From assembly GCA_913773715.1 (NCBI GenBank), contig CAJYHD010000374.1, positions 1-8,185 on the forward strand: 8,185 bases of DNA. Direction: 5' to 3'. Every line of letters begins with the position of its first letter. Positions within the stretch are counted from its first letter, which is position 1. Positions 1 through 6,881 of the stretch are shown here, in pieces. This stretch comes from an uncultured Sphingobium sp. GTDB lineage: Bacteria > Pseudomonadota > Alphaproteobacteria > Sphingomonadales > Sphingomonadaceae. The notes under the pieces were generated by a model. The model worked only from the letters and a program-made list of their open reading frames with translations. It ran no database searches and had not been told where the DNA came from. A program made the translations under genes and the position numbers.

Positions 1-673
1 GGTCGGAAACAAGCTTTTCGAAGAGCTTCTTCCAGCGACGAGGCTGTTCGCGGTCCTTGTCGCCGAGCCCCATGAAATAGCCACTGTCACGTGGCAGCCG
101 CAGCGCAGGGAGCGCCCAGCCGAGCGCGGCGGCAACCGGCACTGCTTCGGTCGCGATGCGCTCGCGCACCATCGCGACATAGGTGCCGATCTGATGAAGG
201 GTCCAGTCGTCGGCGCTCTGCAAGCCGCGCAGGGCCGCTTTCCACCCGTCGATCTGGCCTTCGGAGAGGCCGAGACCAGCGGCCGCGGCATCAACCCAGG
301 GACCGGGCTCCTCGGTCAGTTGCTTTGCGCCGATCAAGGTCACATCGCCCAGCGAGGCGCCTTGGTCGTCATCGGTGTTGGCGATCAGCATCGCCGGCTT
401 GTCACAGGGCAGATTGCGCACGCGCACCGTGCGCTCATCGGTGATCACGGTTTCGGGCACGTCGAACGGCGCAACGAGATCGCGCGGCAGCGCGATCATT
501 AGCTTGGTCGATGCGACCGGGTCGGCGAGCAACGCCGTAGTGATCGCCGCCACCTGTTCGCCGGTCAGCCGGTCGAGTAGGAAGCGCGCGAGGTCATCGT
601 CCGGCGTCAGCGCGTCGAGGCGCAGGCGAATGGACGTGGCGCCGGCCGCGCCGATGAGATCGGATGGGGTCAT
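1..673 (-). CDS. Third gene of cargo operon, 5' part only (possible DptH-like large protein)
   Basis: This frame is open from an ATG at 673 to the left edge, giving 224 visible residues with no stop. The ATG overlaps the stop of the preceding gene as ATGA (4 bp), so translation is almost certainly coupled, and no good Shine-Dalgarno is needed or seen. The visible part is acidic at its N-terminus. It holds a helical segment (about 27-58), an ALPRDLVAPF stretch (61-70), a hydrophobic-then-acidic segment PAMLIANTDDDQGASLGD (93-110) and a W-rich helical region to about 190. No Walker A or other catalytic motif lies in this piece. I do not recognise the family with certainty. Position after an ATPase gene and a 513-aa gene, with the frame still open at the edge, suggests the slot of DptH, the large HerA-like protein of Dnd-associated restriction. 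That is inference from layout only. Confidence 0.85.
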   Translation of the reverse strand, partial: MTPSDLIGAAGATSIRLRLDALTPDDDLARFLLDRLTGEQVAAITTALLADPVASTKLMIALPRDLVAPFDVPETVITDERTVRVRNLPCDKPAMLIANTDDDQGASLGDVTLIGAKQLTEEPGPWVDAAAAGLGLSEGQIDGWKAALRGLQSADDWTLHQIGTYVAMVRERIATEAVPVAAALGWALPALRLPRDSGYFMGLGDKDREQPRRWKKLFEKLVSD

Positions 674-2211
674 ACGGCTTGGGCTCGCTGGAAGGGATTT
701 TCGACATAGGCGCAGCTGTCCGATAACCGCTTCAGGAGGCCGAGGCTGGCGAGCCGTTCCTCCAGTCGATGGGCATTGTCCGAGAAATCCTCCTGATCGG
801 CGGTCCCGGCGTCGATAAACGGCTGGGCCTGCGCGTCGCCGATGACGAACCCGTAGCGTTCGTAGAGCAAAGTCAGGAAGTCCTTGAACTCGAGCCGCTC
901 GCCGACACATGCAACTACCAAAGTCTTCAACAGCCGGTCGGTCGGAGCATAGCGGACGCGACGGCTCGAGCGACGTGACGACAGGCCGATCGTCCGAGCC
1001 CAAGTCATGTGGATTTTGCCGACATGCTGTTTGTGACGGACGGTTGCGCGCTCGACAAGCTCATCGACAAAGGCCTGTGGCTCGGCGGCAGTTTCATCGT
1101 CGTCGCCATCGGGCCAGCCAAATTCGCGTTGCAGGATGTCGAGGGCGTTGAGCGTGGGATCGTCGGATGCCAGCGCATCAGCCCAGGTATCACTCTCGGT
1201 GACGCGCCGCACGAACCGTTCGATCGCCTGCTGAGGCAGCAGATTATTGTATTGATAGCTGTCCGCCGAGAGGTCCCGCACTACCGACTTTCTGGGCGAG
1301 ACGATCTCACAAACCAAAGTGACCGGGTCACGGTCGAGCAACTCGCGCGCGCGGTCAAGCTGGTAGAGGACCAGATTGAGGCCGGTCATGACGACGAGAT
1401 GCGGGATCGCGTCATGCGCCGGGATCGGTAGGTTAAGGATCGCCAGCCAGTCCTGAGCGAGACGGTCGAAAATAGCGTGGCGCGAACAGGGCAGGTAGGC
1501 GCCGGCACGCTCGGCCTTAGCTAACTGGGGCTTGCCCTGCAGCGCCTGCGCCATCCGATCATAAGGCGCGGGACGTTCGAGGAAGCGCGTGACCAGTTGC
1601 GCGCGGAGCTCATCGGCGTCGGCCGAACGCGCGAGCATGAGATAGAGCAGCTCGCCGGTGCGCGCGAAGAAGCGACGGTCGTTGGAGACGCTACCACTGG
1701 GCTTCACATTGACGTCTTCGTAGAGCGAGTGACGGCCAAACGGGAACACGAATTTCGAACTCCAGCGTTTGTTGCTGCTACCCTCAATCGCCGAGCCCTG
1801 GAGGAAGCCGAGTACGGCCGCGAAATCCTCAAAGCTTTCGAAGCGTTCGCGAAGATAGCTGAAATCCGGCTTGTCGATGCCGCCTGCGGTTTCCGCCATC
1901 TTCTCAAGCCACAAGGCCCATGCTGCCTCGTCAGGACGGTCGAGCGCTCGGACGGTCATCACATGCGGGTTGTTGAAGACGAGATTGCGCAAATGAAGTT
2001 GGAGCTGCGGGCGATAAGACAGGCTGTTGAGCCGGTCTTCGCGCAAGGCGCGCCCGGCATCATGCTCGGCAAGCAGGACGGTCAGGAATTCAAGAAAGGT
2101 CAGCCAGGGCGATTGCTCGTCATGAAGGCGATGGCCCCAGATCGCTTCGTCTATCCAAAAGGCAGGACCGGCGCGATCTTCGAACTCGGTGGGTCGGGCG
2201 AGGATTTCCAT
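670..2211 (-). CDS. Unrecognised 513-aa protein, second gene of cargo operon
   Basis: The ATG at 2211 lies 3 bases after the TAA of the upstream ATPase gene, and the stop overlaps the next start as ATGA. It is therefore the middle cistron of one operon, and translational coupling explains the lack of a clear ribosome site. The protein is soluble-looking, with no signal peptide or membrane segment. Distinct parts are an N-terminal aromatic segment IWGHRLHDEQSPWLTFLEFL (24-43), an Arg-rich stretch around 412-420 (SSRRSSRRV), and a C-terminal helical segment with ERYGFVIG (451-458) and a run ending GLLKRLSDSCAYVENPF (491-507). The C-terminal part looks like a winged-helix DNA-binding fold, which is a judgement from helix/turn pattern only. 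An acidic linker with DGDDDE (368-373) separates the halves. I cannot name the family. By position it matches the DptG slot of a dptFGH-type operon, but I see no sequence proof of that. Confidence 0.9.
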   Translation of the reverse strand: MEILARPTEFEDRAGPAFWIDEAIWGHRLHDEQSPWLTFLEFLTVLLAEHDAGRALREDRLNSLSYRPQLQLHLRNLVFNNPHVMTVRALDRPDEAAWALWLEKMAETAGGIDKPDFSYLRERFESFEDFAAVLGFLQGSAIEGSSNKRWSSKFVFPFGRHSLYEDVNVKPSGSVSNDRRFFARTGELLYLMLARSADADELRAQLVTRFLERPAPYDRMAQALQGKPQLAKAERAGAYLPCSRHAIFDRLAQDWLAILNLPIPAHDAIPHLVVMTGLNLVLYQLDRARELLDRDPVTLVCEIVSPRKSVVRDLSADSYQYNNLLPQQAIERFVRRVTESDTWADALASDDPTLNALDILQREFGWPDGDDDETAAEPQAFVDELVERATVRHKQHVGKIHMTWARTIGLSSRRSSRRVRYAPTDRLLKTLVVACVGERLEFKDFLTLLYERYGFVIGDAQAQPFIDAGTADQEDFSDNAHRLEERLASLGLLKRLSDSCAYVENPFQRAQAV

Positions 2212-2214
2212 TGC

Positions 2215-4053
2215 TTACACTCGCACGATTACGCGGCGCGACTGAGCGCGGCCGTCTGGGTTTAGTTCGATGAAGCGTAGGACGAGCTCGCCTCCGTTTC
2301 CTTCATCATCGCCATCAAGCTTACGGCGGTTTTCAGTCTCGCGCAGAAGCCGCGCCTTGAAGGCCAGCAGATCCTCATGGCATTCAAGACTGAAGCTGCT
2401 CGGCAAGGCGCCTTCGGCAACCCGCCCTAAAAATTCGAACCGTGTCGGCGACAGCGCCAGATAAACGGGCGCGATCTCGCTGCCGCGCACTAGCTTCACA
2501 GACACACCGAAAGCGCCATCGCCGGGATCGGTGACAAGTACGACTTCTTCGCCACTGGCGCGCGGCACTGAAATCAGTTCATCGAGAAGCGGGCTGCGCT
2601 TGGACTGCGAGTAGCTGCCAGAGGTGGCGAGCACGAGCTCATCTTGGTTCTGGACGAGCATGCCGGTGAAGATGCGGTTGAGCCCACGCACTACAATGGC
2701 GAGCGCGGCGCGCGGCGCTGGCTGCATCGCGGCAATCTTGTCGGCGACCTCAAGATAAAGTCCGGCATAGCGGAACACCGTCAAATCCCAGAGATCATAC
2801 CGCAACGCCATCGTCTCGGGCATTGTGAAGAACAGACGCTGCCGCTGGGCGCGCAGAGCATTCAGAAAGATGCCGCGTTCGCCGTCATCGGTGCCTTCGA
2901 GATAGTTGCGCTGCGCCGCGCTGTAGGTGGGCGTAGCGCCATAGACAGGATCGGCCACCACGAGTGTGGCATAGTCTTCGGCCTGGACAGGATCGTCGGC
3001 GCCATAGACCAGCAGATTGTCGACGCGGTTGCTGGTCTCCGCCCCGATCCCGAAAGCATTGAGCTTGCGAAACAGCTCGGTCTTTTCCGCTTTGCTCGGC
3101 CGCAGATTCTCGCCGAACACATTGCGGTAGACACTCGCCTTGTCGGCGGTAGCGTCGGCGAGGATTTTGGGCACATCGCTGCAGGTCATCAGTCCGTCGC
3201 GCGCGTCAGGATGGCCAAGGATGGCATTGGCGACGAGCGCGAGCAGCTGCCGCACTGGGAAGTGGCTACCGTTGCGCTCGCTAAGCTCGATAAGCGCAGT
3301 CAGCCGGCGCTTGAACGGATCGTCCGGCCCCTCGCCGATCAGGCGGCGGCGGTTCTCGAAAATCGGGCAGTTGCCGCTGGCGCCATGCGCGCAGTCGTCG
3401 CAGCCGGCCCAGCCTTCATGCGCGGTCACTTCGTCGACAATTGCCATCGCCATAGCGGCGGCGGGCGAGCGGCTCAGATCGGTCAGCGCGACGGCGATGC
3501 CATGATCTTTACTGACGCCTGTAACGAGCAGATCCTCGACCACCTTGTTGACTCGCTGCACCGTTTCACTCGGCGGCGCGGCCTTGAACTTTTCGAGGAG
3601 CTGTCCGTGATTGGCGGCGAAGAGATAGAAGGTCCTGGTTTCCGGGTCGGCGACATCGCGCGCGAAATCGGTGAGCAGCGCGCCGCTTTCGTCATCGCGC
3701 AGCTCGCTCAAGTCCTTGACGATGACGAGGGTCCGTGCGCCGAGTGCAAGCCGCTGTATCTTGTCGCCTTCGTTCCAGGCGGCGCTATCGCCGCCGAGTG
3801 CGGTCCAGACTTCGCGGCAATGATAGGTTTTGCCGTCGCCCGCGGTGCCGGTGATGATGTGCGAGACCGGCTGCTCGCCTGAAAAAATCGCGACGAGTTC
3901 ATCTCGCAGCGGCGCGGGTAACGTGATCGGACGGATCTTATGCCGGCGCAGCGCACGCTGGATCGATTCGTCGTACATGTTGTCGTTGGTGGGGATCGGC
4001 CCGTAATTGCGCAGAAAACGCACCCAAGTCGCTGGTGATGGATTCGCCGACAA
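2215..4053 (-). CDS. P-loop ATPase with putative zinc knuckle, first gene of cargo operon (DptF-like candidate)
   Basis: This 612-aa protein has a clear Walker A, GTAGDGKT (69-76). It is followed by LVIVKDLSEL (109-118), a Walker B-like strand with Asp114, and FYLFAANHG (142-150), whose Asn148 sits where AAA+/STAND proteins carry sensor 1. A C-x2-C-x7-C cluster with one His (C218, C221, H223, C229) next to CPIFENRR looks like a small zinc site. HFPVRQLLALVANAIL (264-279) could be the ATPase lid. The rest is unrecognised, with no membrane segments. The start is TTG at 4053: it has a purine-rich GGGGGGTAGGA just upstream, while the first ATG is 25 codons in and would lose residues before the P-loop domain. 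It heads a three-gene operon after the relaxase. The GxxGDGK(S/T) P-loop, Cys cluster and operon position recall DptF of phosphorothioate-dependent restriction; other defence ATPases are possible. Confidence 0.93.
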   Translation of the reverse strand: MSANPSPATWVRFLRNYGPIPTNDNMYDESIQRALRRHKIRPITLPAPLRDELVAIFSGEQPVSHIITGTAGDGKTYHCREVWTALGGDSAAWNEGDKIQRLALGARTLVIVKDLSELRDDESGALLTDFARDVADPETRTFYLFAANHGQLLEKFKAAPPSETVQRVNKVVEDLLVTGVSKDHGIAVALTDLSRSPAAAMAMAIVDEVTAHEGWAGCDDCAHGASGNCPIFENRRRLIGEGPDDPFKRRLTALIELSERNGSHFPVRQLLALVANAILGHPDARDGLMTCSDVPKILADATADKASVYRNVFGENLRPSKAEKTELFRKLNAFGIGAETSNRVDNLLVYGADDPVQAEDYATLVVADPVYGATPTYSAAQRNYLEGTDDGERGIFLNALRAQRQRLFFTMPETMALRYDLWDLTVFRYAGLYLEVADKIAAMQPAPRAALAIVVRGLNRIFTGMLVQNQDELVLATSGSYSQSKRSPLLDELISVPRASGEEVVLVTDPGDGAFGVSVKLVRGSEIAPVYLALSPTRFEFLGRVAEGALPSSFSLECHEDLLAFKARLLRETENRRKLDGDDEGNGGELVLRFIELNPDGRAQSRRVIVRV

Positions 4054-4246
4054 GTCCTACCCCCCAAAAATCTGCATTCGTTGTTCCGATCAAGCGGTGG
4101 ATCGTCAACAACGTTCAACATTTGCTGCCGGCAAAATCACGGACCTTTGTGATAGCGCCAAGTTCGTAAATGAAACGCTGAATGCAAAGTCCGGGGCAGA
4201 GGACGCAGACAGCCACCTCAAAGACTGAGCAAAACATCGGACTTGA
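4054..4246 (-). promoter_or_regulatory. Leader of cargo operon with palindrome over a weak promoter
   Basis: This 193-base gap between the relaxase stop and the TTG start is visibly more AT-rich than its flanks. On the minus strand TTGACG (4108-4103) is followed after 17 bases by AACAAC (4085-4080), a good -35 but a poor -10. Both hexamers lie in the arms of an inverted repeat: CGTTGTT at 4079-4085 and AACAACG at 4107-4113. Inner arms CGATC (4087-4091) and GATCG (4100-4104) are offset by one base. A repressor bound there would cover the promoter. A purine-rich ribosome site (GGGGGG, 4065-4060) sits 6 bases before TTG. A separated 7-bp pair, AAGTCCG (4187-4193) and CGGACTT (4238-4244), lies just after the relaxase gene, but without a T-run it is not a convincing terminator. 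Confidence 0.35.
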
Positions 4247-6211
4247 CTAAGAAATCGTCGGTCCCGATCGCCCGCGACCGAACTGCCAGCTGATGCCGTC
4301 AGTGCGCATGATTCCGGACGCCGACTTGCCGATGTTGCGTTCGAGTACGTCACGCCACGGCACTAGGGTGAAATCCCGCGACCGTTCGACCAAGGCGAAG
4401 CTCCCGCTTTCGAGATCGACCCTGCGAGCGATGACGCCCTCAATCCGTGCGCCCATCCGGGCCGGCTCAAAGCGCTTGCCAAGTTGGGCGCCGATCTGCG
4501 CGCCGGCCTCCCGCAACTCGCGCTGACGGAGGCTGTCGATCGCGCCGTCACGATACCGGAACGCAGCGCGCTCTCCATCGGCCAGTTGCTGCTCGATCAG
4601 CCACTGCCGTCGCGCCGCCAGAGCCACCCGAACTTCACGTCCGTACCCGACATCGCGAATGGCGCCATGGCCGCCTTCGGCAAGCTCACGATCAAGCCAG
4701 GTCGCAGCACCTTTGGCGGAAAGATCGGCGACCGGGGAGCGTGAGATCACCGACAGAGTTACGGGCCGATCTCGCTCCTGGCGCGCGGCATAGGCTTCCG
4801 CTTGGGCGTGATGGTCATTTGGAATCGTCCAACTCCCGTCCACCAGGCGGTCCGGTCCGGCGCCTGCGCGCCGCATCGCTTCAAGGCGGCGGACATGGCT
4901 GGCAGCGAACGCTTCGCTGGCGTTTGGATCGTGGCGAAGATGCAGCTCGATCGAATAATGCCCGCTGTTAGCCCGCGCGACCGCATCGATAGTGCGATCG
5001 GCCTGCGTCGCCTCGATCCGCGACCGCGTAATCCGAACGGTCGTTCCCTCCGGCACGGATGGTGTTGCGTCGCCCCTGCCGATATCGACATAGTGGACCC
5101 GCCCATCGACGCCATCGATCATCAGGTAGTGTCGGTCGCGATGCTCGTCCGAAAATCCGCGCTGAATCACGCGCCCCACCAGCGGCTCGCGCAGGTCATT
5201 CGACACCACCTGCTCGACGCCCGCACGGTCGAGCCGCCGCGCGGTCAGTTCGCGCTGCATGAGCCGAATGACATCGCCGCGCTCGCCCATCCGACGCAGC
5301 GTATCCTCCAGGCCGTCGGCGAGCCGGTAGCGGCCACCGCCGACATTCTCGGCCAAGTCCATCGTCTGGAGCTTGCGCAGCCTTCCGGCCGTGACCGATT
5401 GCTGGAACGGATCGTTGTCGGTCGCCGCTACTGTGCGGTCGCTATCCATTCTCCGCAGCAGTCGCCGGTCTATCGCGGTCAATCTTTCCTGGTCGACATC
5501 GTGGCGAAGGCGCGCCTCGATCTCGTGATCGGTGCGAGGACCAAGGTCGAGCGTCACCAGTTCGGACGCCCGCTCGCGAAGGCCGTGGGCGATGTATTCG
5601 CGCGCGATGATGAGGTTCTCGCCGCGATCGTCGACACCGCGCAGGACGACGTGGGTGTGCGGGCGCTCGGTGTTGAAGTGGTCGACTGCGACCCAATCGA
5701 GCTTGGTGCCGAGATCCTGTTCGACCTGCGCCATCAGGCGGCGGATGTATGGTTTGAAGTCAGGATATTCGGCTCCGTCCTCGGCCGAGACGATGAAGCG
5801 GAATTGGTGCCGGTCGCTGGCCGTCCGCTTGAGGAAATCGTCGCCGTCGGCATGGTCAGTTTTCGGACCGTAAAGTTCGCCCGGCAGGCCCTCGCGCGTC
5901 ACCCCGTCGCGCTGGATGTAGCGCATGTGAGCGCGGGCGGCTTGGCCGGCTTTGCCCTGCAGGCGGATCAGGCTCGCCTTCACCACCGCGCGGCGACCCC
6001 GAAATCCGGCGAGCCGATCACGGCTGGAGAGCAGCCGTCCCATGCTCGCGCCGCGCCCGACACGGCTGCCGTCGAACCGCCGAGACAGGACGCCTGTCCT
6101 GGGGCCTGCGAGCCGGGCCGCAGCAACAATGCGGCCACCATATTTGACGACGTGTTTGCCGTCCTTGCCGCGATTCCGGCCGAGCTTCGGCGTAAAGTCG
6201 TCGTCAGACAT
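4247..6211 (-). CDS. rlxS: Relaxase/mobilization nuclease, VirD2-like, DUF3363 (RlxS type)
   Basis: Relaxases nick one strand at oriT, stay covalently attached to its 5' end and pilot it through the type IV secretion channel. This 654-aa protein carries the family signature: AHMRYIQRDGV (94-104) with Tyr98 as likely catalytic tyrosine, DRHQFRFIVSAEDG (133-146), and the metal-binding His triad in VDHFNTERPHTHVV (H178, H185, H187). IAREYIAHGLRERA follows at about 203-216. The region after about residue 230 is the DUF3363 part, and it ends in GISWQFGRGRSGPTIS, the expected family terminus, so the gene looks intact. I chose the ATG at 6211 because MSDDDFTPKLGR matches how family members begin. 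An in-frame ATG at 6265 would add 18 residues and sits only 7 bases after a TATGAT box, so a leaderless longer form is possible. The Shine-Dalgarno before 6211 is weak. The usual downstream neighbour, traG/virD4, is absent here. Confidence 0.95.
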   Translation of the reverse strand: MSDDDFTPKLGRNRGKDGKHVVKYGGRIVAAARLAGPRTGVLSRRFDGSRVGRGASMGRLLSSRDRLAGFRGRRAVVKASLIRLQGKAGQAARAHMRYIQRDGVTREGLPGELYGPKTDHADGDDFLKRTASDRHQFRFIVSAEDGAEYPDFKPYIRRLMAQVEQDLGTKLDWVAVDHFNTERPHTHVVLRGVDDRGENLIIAREYIAHGLRERASELVTLDLGPRTDHEIEARLRHDVDQERLTAIDRRLLRRMDSDRTVAATDNDPFQQSVTAGRLRKLQTMDLAENVGGGRYRLADGLEDTLRRMGERGDVIRLMQRELTARRLDRAGVEQVVSNDLREPLVGRVIQRGFSDEHRDRHYLMIDGVDGRVHYVDIGRGDATPSVPEGTTVRITRSRIEATQADRTIDAVARANSGHYSIELHLRHDPNASEAFAASHVRRLEAMRRAGAGPDRLVDGSWTIPNDHHAQAEAYAARQERDRPVTLSVISRSPVADLSAKGAATWLDRELAEGGHGAIRDVGYGREVRVALAARRQWLIEQQLADGERAAFRYRDGAIDSLRQRELREAGAQIGAQLGKRFEPARMGARIEGVIARRVDLESGSFALVERSRDFTLVPWRDVLERNIGKSASGIMRTDGISWQFGRGRSGPTIS

Positions 6212-6245
6212 GACCAAGGTCCAAGGTCTCGTGATTTCGAACAGA

Positions 6246-6278
6246 AAATGGCGAGTTTTCGCCATTTACCGTATCATA
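6246..6278 (-). promoter_or_regulatory. Relaxase promoter -10 and palindromic operator
   Basis: On the minus strand a TATGAT box (6278-6273) matches TATAAT at 5 of 6 positions. No well-spaced -35 is evident; the nearest, TTGAGA, lies 23 bases upstream. Seven bases after the box the likely start of transcription falls in a perfect inverted repeat: AAATGGCGA at 6246-6254 and TCGCCATTT at 6259-6267, with a 4-base spacer. The repeat ends 34 bases before the relaxase ATG at 6211. A site covering the transcription start suits repression, either autoregulation by the relaxase or control by a small dimeric repressor. The palindrome is seen directly; its role is inferred. Confidence 0.5.
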
Positions 6279-6408
6279 TCTCGCTCTAATGTGCGGCCAT
6301 CTCTCAAAAAAAGGATGTGCAGACAATGACTTGGCATGTGTCGCGAGACACTGCCTTTATCTTGTTTCCCCTCTCTTCCTTCTCCCACACCCCCAAGGCT
6401 CAAAAAAG

Positions 6409-6458
6409 GGGGAGAGACGAACGCCTTCCGACGCCGCCTCTCCCCACGAATATCCTGT
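6409..6458 (+). other. Candidate origin of transfer (inverted repeat plus nic-like site)
   Basis: On the plus strand, arms GGGGAGAGACG (6409-6419) and CGCCTCTCCCC (6435-6445) pair at 10 of 11 positions. Five bases on is TATCCTGT (6451-6458), a full match to YATCCTG/Y, the nic consensus of RP4 TraI- and VirD2-type relaxases. The layout of an inverted repeat, a short gap and then nic is that of known oriTs, and the site lies between the small transfer gene and the relaxase gene. The predicted nick is after G6457. The strand entering first would run rightwards from 6458, so the relaxase gene and cargo would enter last. The rest of the gap (6266-6408) contains a short GTGTC/GACAC inverted repeat (6338-6351), C- and T-rich tracts and no gene I can support. 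Confidence 0.5.
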
Positions 6459-6461
6459 CGA

Positions 6462-6833
6462 TCAGTGCGCATGGAGCATTGCATCCCGCGCGCTGGCCAG
6501 CGACCTGTACAGACGGCATCCCATCATCCCATGGGCCTGGCCATCGCCATCCACGAGCATAGTGGCGCAAAACCATTTGCCGTCGAGCCGCCCGCAAATC
6601 GCGATCCGATCCAGTTCGAATTCCCCGTCGTCAGGGGTTTCGTAGGCGCCGATCCATCGCTCCTCGGCCCGTGCATCCCAGTGGAAATCCGCTTCCTCTG
6701 CCGCCAGAAACCGATGTGCCAATTCTTCCCCGGCACCCCGCCCGAACTCCAGTTCAAGGCCAGATACCAGCGCCGCCATCACGCGATCCACGACATTGGC
6801 CGACGCCGTTCCGATGCTTTGATCCATGTGCAT
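6462..6833 (-). CDS. Small acidic protein of unknown function, transfer-module associated
   Basis: The ATG at 6833 has a textbook GGAGG (6843-6839) five bases upstream and gives 123 residues; a second ATG two codons later would give 121. The same frame is open as far as a GTG at 7064 that overlaps the transglycosylase stop, but that extension reads through an inverted-repeat element and is low-complexity, so I reject it. The protein is soluble and acidic, with a helical N-terminal half (about 12-60, many Glu) and a strand-rich C-terminal half containing DRIAICGRLDGKWFCATMLVD (starts at 75) and GQAHGMMGCRLYRS (98-111). I know no function. In related transfer clusters a DUF736 gene usually sits between the transglycosylase and relaxase, and this protein does not look like DUF736. 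Its stop is 4 bases from the nic-like site, so a transfer accessory role is conceivable. Confidence 0.8.
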   Translation of the reverse strand: MHMDQSIGTASANVVDRVMAALVSGLELEFGRGAGEELAHRFLAAEEADFHWDARAEERWIGAYETPDDGEFELDRIAICGRLDGKWFCATMLVDGDGQAHGMMGCRLYRSLASARDAMLHAH

Positions 6834-6850
6834 TATGACCTCCAACGCTA

Positions 6851-6872
6851 CCGTTCTCACCATTGAGAACGG
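6851..6872. repeat. 22-bp palindrome before the small gene
   Basis: Perfect 9-bp arms CCGTTCTCA (6851-6859) and TGAGAACGG (6864-6872) flank a 4-base spacer. The repeat ends 17 bases before the ATG at 6833 and 7 bases before the GGAGG. There is no T-run on either strand, so it is not a rho-independent terminator. It could be an operator or an mRNA hairpin influencing access to the ribosome site. It has the same 9-4-9 geometry as the palindrome before the relaxase, but a different sequence. Confidence 0.55.
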
Positions 6873-6881
6873 CGTCCGAGG

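Noticed and set aside
1597..2265. Plus-strand open frame (222 codons) opposite the 513-aa gene
   Set aside because: It shadows a coupled minus-strand cistron, and there is no ribosome site or recognisable motif.
2644..3882. Plus-strand open frame (412 codons) opposite the 612-aa ATPase
   Set aside because: It is antisense to a gene with a Walker A motif and operon spacing, and no domain is recognisable in the translation.
4802..6289. Long plus-strand open frame (495 codons) opposite the relaxase
   Set aside because: It is the antisense shadow of the relaxase, whose His triad and family ends are clear on the minus strand. Long antisense frames are common in GC-rich DNA.
6390..6412. Possible terminator: CCCCC and GGGGG flanking an A/T-rich loop
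   Set aside because: The T-run, as read on the minus strand, lies in the loop and not after the stem. The G-run is better explained as part of the oriT inverted repeat.
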